A stretch of 64,000 nt of DNA from Nitrospirales bacterium (lineage in GTDB: Bacteria > Nitrospirota > Nitrospiria > Nitrospirales > UBA8639). The first letter of the stretch is position 1, and the number at the start of each line of letters is the position of its first letter. Positions 16,349-25,384 of the stretch are shown here, one piece after another. The translations under genes were made by a program, and so were the position numbers. The notes beneath the pieces were generated by a model. It was not told the DNA's origin, searched no databases, and saw only the letters and a program-made list of their open reading frames with translations. The DNA lies in contig JAJDBM010000021.1 of NCBI GenBank assembly GCA_029261355.1, forward strand, positions 1 through 64,000. The letters are read 5' to 3'.

Positions 16349-16636
16349 ATGGGCATGTATAATCCCCCGCATCCGGGGGAAACCATTGACGAAGCCTGCA
16401 TCCAGGCTGTGGGATGGACAAAAACTGAAGCGGCAAAAGCCTTGAAAATCAGTCGTGAATTATTCTAACGGATTTGTCATGGTCATGCACCGGTGACCCC
16501 CGATGTGGCGGTGCGTCTTGAACATGTGTTTGGCTCCTCGGCGGAAACGTGGTTGGGGATGCAGCAAAGCTACGATCTGTGGCACACGCGCCAACGCTCA
16601 ATCAAAGGTCTCAAAAAAGCCCCTGTCCTGGCATAA
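16349..16636 (+). pseudogene. higA: higA antitoxin gene with in-frame stop
   Basis: Starting at ATG 16349, the frame reads MGMYNPPHPGETIDEACIQA and on through a helix-turn-helix, as expected for HigA antitoxins. A TAA at 16466-16468 interrupts it in the middle of the recognition region (after SRELF, before RICHGHAPVTPDVA). After the stop the same frame continues to HVFGSSAETWLGMQQSYDLW and ends at 16636. A single base change could explain the stop. The antitoxin is therefore truncated at 39 residues, matching the loss of its toxin. Confidence 0.8.
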
Positions 16637-16788
16637 ATACAGAGAGCAGAATGGTGATGGTGGAAAATTGGAGTTTCTGATTTTCTAACGTGCTTATTTT
16701 ACAAAACTTCAATTTAGAAATTTCTCAACATGATAACGGTGCACAAATTTCCCTCTTATGAAGGAAGATAGTGTCAATTAGAAGTACT

Positions 16789-17588
16789 GGTTGTGTCGCA
16801 AGTAGGAGCAGGAGACGAACAGAACCGCATCACCCACCTGAGTTAAGCGGCGAGCGCATAGTAACTGTTCGGCGAAAGATCGTTCGTCTCCCGTTCGCAT
16901 GTTCATCTGCCCTTTCTTGATCATCGCCATCACTTCCATGCCTGCTTATGTTCGTTGAGCTGCATGAACGTTTTTGAAGCCGAGCATGGGTCGCGTCACT
17001 CTCTTGATGTGTCGAGGTGTTTTGCTCGATAATGTTATTCAAGTATTTATATGGGCGGATTTTTATTCGTTTATTATGATCTCGGTTCCACTGTTTCAAG
17101 TCGGCTTGATTGATTCCGCTCTGATCAATATTCACCAAACTCGGGTTGACATGGTGCCCGATGGCTTTCCTCAAAAAACGCCAAGCTGCCTTGGTGTCTC
17201 GCTGAGCAGTTAAGAGCAAATCGATCGTGTGGCCCTGTTTATCGACGGCGCGATAATAATATCTTCACTGGCCTTTCACCTTCACGTAAGTTTTATCCAT
17301 CCTCCACTGCTTGCCAACCCTTTTCTTCTTCTGTCGAAAGGCGACATTGAGTTGTGGGGAATACTGCAGGACCCAACGATTGATGATGGAGTGATCCACC
17401 GAAAACCCACGTTCGGCCATCATTGCTTCAATGCTTCGATAACTGAGCGCATACGCGAGAAACCACTGCATACTTTATAGGATCATCTCGTACTGGAAAT
17501 GTCAGCCTTTGAAGAATATTGTGGGCATGTATAGTCTCCCTTGAAAAGGGCTTGATGTGGTAGCATCAAGCTATTTTCGACAGAAACG
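16789..17588 (-). mobile_element. Degraded IS6-family element
   Basis: About 800 bp with a left end GGTTGTGTCGCAAGTAGGAG, close to that of the intact copy at 8851, and a decayed right end near 17575-17588. The transposase is broken into at least two pieces: an N-terminal part at 17265-17471 (SYRSIEAMMAERGFSVDHSI, MDKTYVKVKGQ) and a middle part at 16830-17219 (NIDQSGINQADLKQWNRDHN). Frame shifts separate the parts and disrupt the C-terminus after LNNIIEQN. It cannot make an active transposase. Confidence 0.8.
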
Positions 17589-17608
17589 CTCAACGAATGT
17601 GAGCGGGG

Positions 17609-17758
17609 ATTGAGGTTCTTGCGATGATCAAGAAAGGGCAGAGAAAAACGTCGGCAGGAGAGAGGCAATCTCCAGCTGAAGGGTTCTTTGCCCTCGCCAC
17701 ATAGTCATGAGGACCAAGGCCGTCCTTTCGTCTCGAGTAACTGTTAGCGACAGAACCC
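17609..17758 (+). pseudogene. C-terminal fragment and end of another IS6-family element
   Basis: On the plus strand IEVLAMIKKGQRKTSAGERQ continues to FFALAT and a stop at 17702-17704, matching the end of the IS6 transposase (GIEVMAMIKKGQMKTQ...). The expected IS terminus TTAGCGACAGAACCC follows at 17744-17758. It is a separate copy in opposite orientation to the neighbour at 16789-17588, truncated where the two meet. Confidence 0.7.
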
Positions 17759-17830
17759 TGAACAGCCGTGTACGGATCCGTGCGAGCAATGGTGTGACCG
17801 GGACAGCCCGTGAATGTTTGCCTGTGTCAA

Positions 17831-19387
17831 TTATTCAAGCACAATATGATAGTGTTCCAATGAATTTGCTGTGATCTTGCGGAGATTAGCTAACGACTGA
17901 TTATAGTCAAGGATAGCTCGTAACTCATTCCGACGAGCTACTGCAAGATCACTTTGAAATTCCAACACTAATCGAGTCGTGCTTGAGCCAAGGTGTAAGC
18001 GTTCTTCTTCAGCCTTCAATTGTTTATTGGCTAATTGTCTAGCTGCACTAGTCGTGCTAATTCGTTTAAAGTCGGTGTGAATTCGACGCACGGCTTCTTT
18101 GGTATTGATGATGATCTGTTGACGAACACGTTGTGAGGAAGCAGCGGCTTGATTGGCTTCTAGGACTCTTCGGTTATATTGGCTTTGTGCAGAACGATTG
18201 CCGAGTGGATAGCTGAGGACGAGACCAACACCAAAATTGTAAAAGTCAGAGCTAGTGGTTCTGTCAAGTGTATCTCTCACCCGGTTCCCTAACCCACTGA
18301 GTCCTATGCCTCCTTCAAGGGAGAGGCTCGGCAATAGCTGATTCTTAGCTAAACGAGTATTGAGTATTCCTGTTTCAATTTGTTTTTGCGCTTGTAATAC
18401 CTCGGGATGTTTTAGAAGCGCGGTGGTAAGAGCCTGTTTCGGAGTGTGGGTGCTGGCCTTTTGTGTCGGTGTATCAATAGCAATGACGGTAATATTGTTG
18501 TTCAACTCTATTTCAGAAGGATTAAACAGGTGACGTAATTTATCCTCTTGGTCGTTAACGGCTTTCTGTGCAATGAGGACTTGTTCTAGGCGACTGGCGA
18601 CACCTGCTTGAGCCTGTAAGGCTTCCACTTCAGCCATAACGCCAGATTTGACCTTCGCACGATTCGTGGACCATAATTCCTGGGCTGCTCTTAATGTCGC
18701 CTTGGCGACTCTCTCATGTTCACGTGTAAATACTAATTCCCAATAAGTCTGCTCCACATTGTTAATGACTGATAAGACTTGATTGAGAAACGTATAATGT
18801 TCATTTTTTGATGCATTACGAGCAATGTGAATTTGTATCGCATTAATCTTTGATCCAAAATTCTGAAGCAGAGGTTGACTAAAGTTTAATGAGAGACTGT
18901 TGGTATATGAGGGATTGAACAGAAAGCTGGTTTGGCCAGCGACAGAGTTTCTAGTGAAATCAAGTGCAAAGTCAAATTGGCCTCCTGTGAGAAGTTTTTG
19001 CGTTAAGCCGAGTCTGACATTAATATCGTTTTGATCAATGTTGTCAGGCTCTGATCCCCCCGATACTCCAGCAAATCCAAAAATTGGACGGTTGAGAGGG
19101 CGTACATTTCGATCATAGCGGCTTGATAGCTTGACCGTTGGATCGAATTGAGCCTGCTCGAACAGAATATTACTTAAGTGTGTATCTCGCGTTTGACGGC
19201 TAATGATGATATCTAGGTTTCCCTCTAAAGCCTTAAGTACAGATTCCTTCAGAGTTAAACCCAGGCTGGAGCCTTGCTTTGATCGAAAAGGTATATTTCT
19301 ATTCTCACTTCCTGCTTCAATTACTGATGGTTGCATCAATATAATTGTCACAAAACTCATGAGAATCCATGGCCATTTTTCATGCAT
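17831..19387 (-). CDS. TolC-family outer membrane efflux protein
   Basis: A 518-residue protein with a signal peptide (MHEKWPWILMSFVTIILMQP, cleaved near IEAGS) and two TolC/OEP repeats rich in helical heptads, for example LEANQAAASSQRVRQQIIIN and LASRLEQ-like hairpins. TolC trimers form the outer-membrane channel for tripartite exporters. It follows the ChaN-like gene in the same direction and lies at the left border of the peptide cluster, which contains MacA- and MacB-like parts but no other outer-membrane channel. It probably completes that exporter. Confidence 0.88.
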   Translation of the reverse strand: MHEKWPWILMSFVTIILMQPSVIEAGSENRNIPFRSKQGSSLGLTLKESVLKALEGNLDIIISRQTRDTHLSNILFEQAQFDPTVKLSSRYDRNVRPLNRPIFGFAGVSGGSEPDNIDQNDINVRLGLTQKLLTGGQFDFALDFTRNSVAGQTSFLFNPSYTNSLSLNFSQPLLQNFGSKINAIQIHIARNASKNEHYTFLNQVLSVINNVEQTYWELVFTREHERVAKATLRAAQELWSTNRAKVKSGVMAEVEALQAQAGVASRLEQVLIAQKAVNDQEDKLRHLFNPSEIELNNNITVIAIDTPTQKASTHTPKQALTTALLKHPEVLQAQKQIETGILNTRLAKNQLLPSLSLEGGIGLSGLGNRVRDTLDRTTSSDFYNFGVGLVLSYPLGNRSAQSQYNRRVLEANQAAASSQRVRQQIIINTKEAVRRIHTDFKRISTTSAARQLANKQLKAEEERLHLGSSTTRLVLEFQSDLAVARRNELRAILDYNQSLANLRKITANSLEHYHIVLE

Positions 19388-19490
19388 GAGTCGGGGATTC
19401 TCTTATAAGGTGAGCATTACTCCAGATGCTATGTTATTAGTCAAAGTCCACAACTTTGAAAGTCGCATTGAGAGATATGTCGCTATAGCA

Positions 19491-20480
19491 TTAATGTCCT
19501 TTTTGTCCAGGGTCCATTGACGTCTTCTCACATACTTCCTTGTTGTTCGCACGTGTGGTAAACCAAACAAAATCGAACGGAAGGGTCTCCATCCCAAATT
19601 GTGTCCCATACATTGAAGGTTTGTATTTTTGATTTTCGACTTCAATAAATGCGAGAGAATGGACAGTGGCATTTGGAGTGGTACGTTTTGTATGTGCCGG
19701 GATGCCATAATCCGTTCGAGTGTGCCAATAACCGGCAATGAGGGTTACGCTGTCGTTGTCGGGGCGAGAAAGTGATTGCGTGACATGTTCAGCCATTGCT
19801 GCATCACGGGTGTGTTGAATCAATACCATTGTATCTAGTAAGCGATCTGAGGTCTTTTGGCAATGAACGCGTTCCATGTCCTGTTTCATCGTAGTGAATA
19901 AGTCCATGGGCATGGGTGTGTGTAAGCCTAGCTTTGTTCGTCTAGCTCCAGGAATAGCAAACAATCCGAATTGCTGAATATTCTTTGTTAGATTCATGGA
20001 TAAATCAGCAGCTATGATTGGTAATCCGTGTCCTACTGCCAAATCAGCAAGGGGTTGATACTGTACCCATGGTGGCCAGCCACGTGTCTCCCAGGCTAGA
20101 GCCTCGCCCAATGATGCAGTATTGGGGTTACCCAGCTGCTGATACTCTTCCAAAATAGACTGCTGGTTTTCATATATCATTTCGAAAGCCAAACCAGGCC
20201 TCCGACCTGCTTGAATCATTTCTTGGAGTACCCAAGCCTGCAAGATGTGATGGTCTGGATGAAAATGGTTCTCCCCAAGTAGAATGATGTCACTGTGTAA
20301 TAGAGCCTTAATCAGTTGCTGTGGCGAAAGACTGGTAGAATCGCTAGGCGCAACAATGGTCCCCACTAAGGGGTGCTCTATACCAGAAGACACAGAAAAT
20401 TGAGGGACCGTAGTTGACCAAGACATTTGAGTAGTTAGGCTAATACCAGCAGCCAGAATTATTCCAAACTTCCATCTCAT
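19491..20480 (-). CDS. ChaN-like exported protein (DUF399 family)
   Basis: A 329-residue protein with a signal peptide (MRWKFGIILAAGISLTTQMS). The domain begins with DIILLGENHFHPDHHILQAW, typical of the ChaN/DUF399 group, and continues with GLAFEMIYENQQSILEEY and a late AGYWHTRTDYGIP block with conserved His. Characterised ChaN binds haem in iron acquisition; related folds (Tiki, erythromycin esterase-like) include hydrolases. Here it is probably periplasmic. It lies 103 bases upstream of TolC in the same orientation. A role in protection or metal handling for the peptide cluster is possible but unproven. Confidence 0.75.
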   Translation of the reverse strand: MRWKFGIILAAGISLTTQMSWSTTVPQFSVSSGIEHPLVGTIVAPSDSTSLSPQQLIKALLHSDIILLGENHFHPDHHILQAWVLQEMIQAGRRPGLAFEMIYENQQSILEEYQQLGNPNTASLGEALAWETRGWPPWVQYQPLADLAVGHGLPIIAADLSMNLTKNIQQFGLFAIPGARRTKLGLHTPMPMDLFTTMKQDMERVHCQKTSDRLLDTMVLIQHTRDAAMAEHVTQSLSRPDNDSVTLIAGYWHTRTDYGIPAHTKRTTPNATVHSLAFIEVENQKYKPSMYGTQFGMETLPFDFVWFTTRANNKEVCEKTSMDPGQKGH

Positions 20481-21130
20481 AATAATCCACTCTCTTCCAC
20501 TATCAAACGGATGAATGTAGTTCTGCGTCCCACGAGCACTGAGAACTGTTAAGTCCTCTTACGTTTTAAGAGTTGTCTCAACGGCTTTTCCCCTAAGATT
20601 GGTTTAGATAAAGACTGACAACTTTGGTTGAACGTGAGGGATGAATATTCTCGCCATTACTAACCTGATCATGAAACCAACTGTACTTCTTTTTGGGAAT
20701 GCTCTTTGAACGGAAAAATATGTTCATATAACAGGATATAGGAATCAATGTGTCTGTTTATTACCGTGCAGGCCAGGATCAGCGGCAGACTGAGCTATCT
20801 ATTCCCCAAGAGAAACGGCTTTTGAAAGGGAGCTCATAAAAAGTGATATTTTTTGTCTTCACGCATGAACAACACAATCGAAGGGCCGTTGGGAAATTGG
20901 CAGGGATAGGACCGACAAATCAACTTGATATCAGCTTGCTATAAATCGTACACGTGTTGATCGACATTCTTTATTTCAAAGGCTTAGTCGATATTCACTA
21001 GAAAATGGTCAGGTTGAGGTACCCCTCGAAACTTGATATCTGAGCATAATTGGTATTCCTCAACATGGACTTGCCATCATACCTTGGTAAGGTATTGTGA
21101 GAAGTATTTCGTATTAACATTGCCTATTGG
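20481..21130. other. Noncoding stretch between ChaN-like gene and IS3 remnant
   Basis: There is no intact gene and no clear homology. Stops are frequent in all frames. The part near 20481 should hold the promoter of the ChaN-TolC pair. Confidence 0.4.
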
Positions 21131-22080
21131 CTTGATAGCTGGGCCTCTTGAAGACATTCAAGTTGAGTGAGATCTCCGAATGCTCTATGAGGGCGTTTCC
21201 GATTCAACTCCATCCGCTGCCATGCAATTGTGGCCGTGGCCTCCAGGATGTTTCACCCCAATGGTAATTCAGACCGTCGTGTCTGGACCCGCTAGTAAAG
21301 ACGTCGAAAAACGTATTGTCTATAGGTCTTCCCGGTCAGGGAAAATCCGATTCCGCACCATGCTGATACGCTCACAGGGCCAGATTGGGAGAATTTAATT
21401 TTGGGCGTTTTCAACTTCAATAGATTTGGGTCGCAGATGTCTCCGTGTCGCATGCTCCAGAGCTTCGACCGCATCATAGCCACGATAGTCCGTACCTACC
21501 TCAATAGATAGATGAAATTGCGTGTCGATATCGACCACAGTCAGCAAGGTAAACACCTGTTCATCCGGCGATACACGTACTTATGATGAATCACTCATCT
21601 GTCACGACAGAACAGGACATGGATGGCATGATTGCTCTATCACGTGAGTGTTTCAGGAAATCGCTAGAAACTTTTTGTAATAGGGTCTTCGGATTTTGAC
21701 GCGTGCGATATTGATAAGGCGCATGGTCGGCTCGCAGGAACGGACACGCATGCCGAGTACTGACAACAAATTTGTTTTGCACGTGTCGATGATCTCTGGC
21801 GGCTGCGCAGGCCGTGAAAGGTTTTTTCACACGATCTCCTAGAGAATTTACTTTTCTCCGGCCAGATCCGCGAGCAACGCTTTCAGCCGCTGGACTTTTT
21901 TTGATTGACGGAAGCGTTTCATTTCGGAGGGCATCACCCCTTCTTTCTGTTTTAGCCGTCGGTAATAGGTGTGTTGGCTGATGTCAGATTATTCTCCCCC
22001 ACCTTGATGCCTTCCTCAGTCTGGGATAAGGCCAAGGCAATTTGGCCATTCATGAATTTTGACCATTTCTTAAGTTCGAT
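21131..22080 (-). pseudogene. Degraded IS3-family element
   Basis: Minus-strand pieces match an IS3 (IS407-like) element. An OrfA C-terminus reads ISQHTYYRRLKQKEGVMPSE then MKRFRQSKKVQRLKALLADL near 21860-21990. An OrfB catalytic block reads TLLTVVDIDTQFHLSIEVGT near 21500-21550. An OrfB end reads LNRKRPHRAFGDLTQLE near 21160-21210. Frame shifts and deletions separate these, so the element is dead. It lies between the TolC/ChaN pair and the permease gene. Confidence 0.65.
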
Positions 22081-22417
22081 ACTCCCTACTATTTAGAGGT
22101 CTGAGTGTCGCGGGTTTTCTCATGAAATTTGGGTCAGCATTTGAGGAAGGACCACGCGTTTACCTAATCATAGTAAGGTGAGTTTTTCTCATGCGTTTGT
22201 CTTATCTTGCCGCCTTGTTCATCATATATGATGAGGCAATAATTGCTATAGTCTTGGCAATCGAGTGTCGTAAAAAATTACTTGATGAAGGCTTGAAATG
22301 TCATGTGTGGTTTCTTGCCTTTGAACATAAATTTCCTGTTTTTGAACATTCCCAATTTATTTAAAGAGTATAGGATTCGTTGTTCTTACTATGACAAACA
22401 TATTTATGTGAACAGAG
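22081..22417. other. AT-rich upstream region of the peptide cluster
   Basis: There is no gene. The last 150 bases are AT-rich and probably hold the promoter for the permease gene at 22418, but I cannot single out convincing -35 and -10 boxes. Confidence 0.4.
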
Positions 22418-24871
22418 ATGAATGACGTCGCTTACTCAAAATCGTTCCATATGGTTTGGCTTGCGATAAAAATTATTTCAGTACGTCTTTCACAAATTCG
22501 TTGGGTGTTACTAGCTTTAGCTATATCTATCGTTGTGGGTCAGAGCGGATTTTTTGTTGCGGCGTCTCATTTGCTTTTCTATTTAGATTTAGGATGTCAG
22601 CCTGATAGCAATTGTAGTGTATGGCGTGTGGATACTCGTTGGACGTCACCGGTCAGTGGCGAAAGTGGCGTGTGGGCGACCTCGCCAGCACCGATCGCCC
22701 AGATGATTCGAACTGGTTTTGGCAATAGTTTTACTGTCTCATCATTCACACCAATTATGTCGTCTATTTTTGTTGATGGAACAAATTTCCCTAAGCAAGC
22801 TGCGTATTTGAACGAAAGCGCTACGCTTGGTGCTTTTGATTGGAATGTAATTGAAGGTAAACGGCCTAAAGATCTTTTGCCTGGACAGGCACTTATCACT
22901 ACACGTGAAGCTCGGCGGCTATTCGGTGATGAAAGTGCTTTGGGTCGCACCTTTACGGTGACTACAGGTAAGAGATACCGAAAGGAATTGATATTTACTG
23001 TTGAAACAATCATTGGTGTATTTCGCGCCAACACGGTCTTTCGACCAGATCTCATTGGGGTTATTGGAGCTGCCCAACCAACAGAGAGTGTGCCATTGCC
23101 TGGGTTTTTACGAGAATTGCCGCTTGAGTGGCTGAAACCTCATGTTTACACATTCTTGCGAGGTTCGTTGAGTATGACAGAAGAGACTCTCGATGACCTC
23201 AAGCAGTCGCTTTCGGCTCATGCTCCGAATTTGAATGGTTGGAGACCCCAGTTTTTAGTTCGCTCCGCACAGAAGGCATGGATAACTTCGGGTATTTACG
23301 AAAACTTAATGATGGGTGTCACAACGTCTTCTCTCTATTTGGTCGCTGCTGTGATCTTGGTTCTTTTGTGTAGTAGTGCAGTTGCGACTTTGATTTTGGT
23401 GGCCATCATCGGTGTTACTCTTCGCCCGACTTTTGTGCTTTTGAATCGAATTGGGATACCAACGCTCATCTTTCGCTTAGTCCTTTTAGTTGGAGTTGTG
23501 ATTGCTTCATTGGTTTTGACTGGAATGGCTTATGCCGCTGCGTGGCTGTGGATCCCACAATTTGCGCAAATAGTCGGCGCAATTCCCAATGAATTGTATC
23601 GGGAACAAGGGGTTGCGTTTATCTTAGTTGCGATGGTGGCTTTGGTTTTCTCATTCCTTGGTGCATTCGCAGTCCTAGGTGCACTCACGATCACACCCGC
23701 ATTGATAAGGCGATCGATAAGTACCATGGCTTTTTTGATTGGATCCTTTGCCATCGCTTTATCTGTATTAATGGTCTTGCAACAATACTATGTTTTTACC
23801 CGGGACCTGGGGTTCAATGGGAAGGACGTTTTCACGTTTTCAATTGACGACGACGACGTTCTTGCTCCACGGCTTGAGTCATTAAAACAAGAAATCGCAA
23901 CAATCCCAGGAGTCCTTGGCGTTTCGGCAGCCCAGTCCGTGCCAGGAGATTTCGAAGGTTTTCAGTATTTGGAACTACGTCAATTCAGACAAGGCAGTGC
24001 TTCGAATTATCGAGTCCAAACAATTTCAGCTGATTGGGAGTATTGCAAAATTCTCGGTATTGAATTGGTGAGTGGAGAGTTACCGAGAAGGCCATTGCGC
24101 TCGGATATCACAAGGGAATCAATGATGTCTGACGTTCTGATCAATGAGGCAGCCGCTGAACGCCTCGGGTTCAATACACCTGACGAAGCTATTTATCAGC
24201 GGCTTGCGATGTTTGATTCAGACGACAGTAGCCAAGCACTTCGAGTGATTGGAGTGGTAAAAGACTTTCATCTGTTCCCTCCCTTGGAACCGATTAAGCC
24301 CTTACTGATCTACCAACAACAAAGTCAACTACGTAAAATTATCATCAAGTTATCGCCTGAGGCTCCATCAACAATATTAAAAGAAATTGATGCTATCTGG
24401 AAATCTCTTTTGCCTACCATTCGGTACGATAGGTCGTATTTGCCCTCCTCTTATAAGGCATACACGCGAAGGCTGGACGCCATTGGTAATTCTGTTGTTC
24501 TTGGATGCTTGTTATCAACGGCGGCGATATTTATTGCGGTTTTCGGTGTAACGCGATTCCTAACTATATCTCGGCATCGTGAGATTGCAATACGCAGGAT
24601 TGTCGGTGCTAGGGTTTTGCAACTAGCACCGTTCTACATCCATCATTTCTTGTGGCCTCTCACGATTGGAATTTGTGTTGCTTTTCCCACTTCGATAGCC
24701 GTTGGTTCGATTTGGCTTGGAAACTTCGCTTATCGGATCTCAGGGTTCGATATCGACGTCATGTTACTGGTGTTGGGATCCATGATTTCTCTTTCTATCG
24801 GAAGCATCGCGATAAGCTTTCTACTGGAAGCACCCAGTTTGTTACGTCGAGAGATTTTGTTTCTTAAGTGA
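22418..24871 (+). CDS. MacB/FtsX-type ABC transporter permease
   Basis: An 817-residue membrane protein with two FtsX-like units. A helix at about residues 28-50 is followed by a large periplasmic domain (TTREARRLFGDESALGRTFT is a typical MacB-PCD phrase), then three helices at about 300-420; a second helix near 440 precedes another periplasmic domain (DVLINEAAAERLGFNTPDEA; VIGVVKDFHLFPP) and the last three helices (SRHREIAIRRIVGARV). There is no ATPase domain; the cognate ATPase is probably at 36218, with the adaptor at 34862. Together with TolC these make a MacAB-TolC-like exporter for the modified peptide. Confidence 0.88.
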   Translation: MNDVAYSKSFHMVWLAIKIISVRLSQIRWVLLALAISIVVGQSGFFVAASHLLFYLDLGCQPDSNCSVWRVDTRWTSPVSGESGVWATSPAPIAQMIRTGFGNSFTVSSFTPIMSSIFVDGTNFPKQAAYLNESATLGAFDWNVIEGKRPKDLLPGQALITTREARRLFGDESALGRTFTVTTGKRYRKELIFTVETIIGVFRANTVFRPDLIGVIGAAQPTESVPLPGFLRELPLEWLKPHVYTFLRGSLSMTEETLDDLKQSLSAHAPNLNGWRPQFLVRSAQKAWITSGIYENLMMGVTTSSLYLVAAVILVLLCSSAVATLILVAIIGVTLRPTFVLLNRIGIPTLIFRLVLLVGVVIASLVLTGMAYAAAWLWIPQFAQIVGAIPNELYREQGVAFILVAMVALVFSFLGAFAVLGALTITPALIRRSISTMAFLIGSFAIALSVLMVLQQYYVFTRDLGFNGKDVFTFSIDDDDVLAPRLESLKQEIATIPGVLGVSAAQSVPGDFEGFQYLELRQFRQGSASNYRVQTISADWEYCKILGIELVSGELPRRPLRSDITRESMMSDVLINEAAAERLGFNTPDEAIYQRLAMFDSDDSSQALRVIGVVKDFHLFPPLEPIKPLLIYQQQSQLRKIIIKLSPEAPSTILKEIDAIWKSLLPTIRYDRSYLPSSYKAYTRRLDAIGNSVVLGCLLSTAAIFIAVFGVTRFLTISRHREIAIRRIVGARVLQLAPFYIHHFLWPLTIGICVAFPTSIAVGSIWLGNFAYRISGFDIDVMLLVLGSMISLSIGSIAISFLLEAPSLLRREILFLK

Positions 24872-24970
24872 AGCAGATACGCGTGGGCTTATACTCGTAC
24901 TAAAAATGCAAATTCAAGTTGCATGTGTCCTTTGTCTACTCATTTGGGCTACTAGGAGGATTCACTCAAG

Positions 24971-25126
24971 ATGGCATTGATGCAGATACGCACTATAGGC
25001 GCTGAGCCGAACACCCATGCGCTAGTGCCATCTCGAACAGCTCCATTGGCAAGAAGTTTTCCGAGTCCAGTGGGCTGCGTTTTCACCTACGGGCTCAAGC
25101 CACGTGGTCCTCCGCCTTCGCTTTGA
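24971..25126 (+). CDS. Small peptide gene upstream of the precursor
   Basis: A 51-codon frame with an excellent ribosome binding site, AGGAGGA at 24954-24960, ten bases before ATG 24971. The product begins MALMQIRTIGAEPNTHALVP and ends VGCVFTYGLKPRGPPPSL; it is basic, with one Cys and several Pro. It sits 36 bases before the precursor gene in the same direction. It does not resemble the precursor. It might be a second peptide, a small regulator or an accessory factor. The start is supported by the strong signal; function unknown. Confidence 0.6.
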   Translation: MALMQIRTIGAEPNTHALVPSRTAPLARSFPSPVGCVFTYGLKPRGPPPSL

Positions 25127-25162
25127 TCGTTAGTTCATACCAACAACCTAAGGAGGGTAAAA

Positions 25163-25375
25163 ATGAGACATGTTTTAGATGTTGAACAATCGCAATCGCT
25201 TCCTTTTGATTTGTATATTGAGGAAATCGAAATCACGCATCATCGTGCTTCGTCGAGTGACTGCTTGTCTTCTGTTAGCAGCTTTTCTTGCACAGCTGCA
25301 TGTACTGGTTCCTTCTCAAGCGTTGGATCTGTCGCGAGCACTGGTGGTGGTGGATGCGGTGGATGTCATGAATAA
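25163..25375 (+). CDS. Ribosomal precursor peptide, azole/thiopeptide type
   Basis: A 70-residue precursor with AAGGAGGG six bases before the ATG. The leader (residues 1-29) contains LPFDLYIEEIEI, like the acidic LDxEVxEI helices of thiopeptide-type precursors. The core starts at about Ala29-Ser30 and is packed with modifiable residues: 13 Ser, 3 Thr and 5 Cys (34, 43, 47, 65, 68) among 41 residues, ending in STGGGGCGGCHE. The Gly-rich tail recalls microcin B17. Cys/Ser/Thr would become azol(in)es through YcaO, and remaining Ser/Thr dehydroamino acids through the split LanB. The gene directly precedes the transporter and enzyme genes. Confidence 0.85.
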   Translation: MRHVLDVEQSQSLPFDLYIEEIEITHHRASSSDCLSSVSSFSCTAACTGSFSSVGSVASTGGGGCGGCHE

Positions 25376-25384
25376 GAAAGCTCG

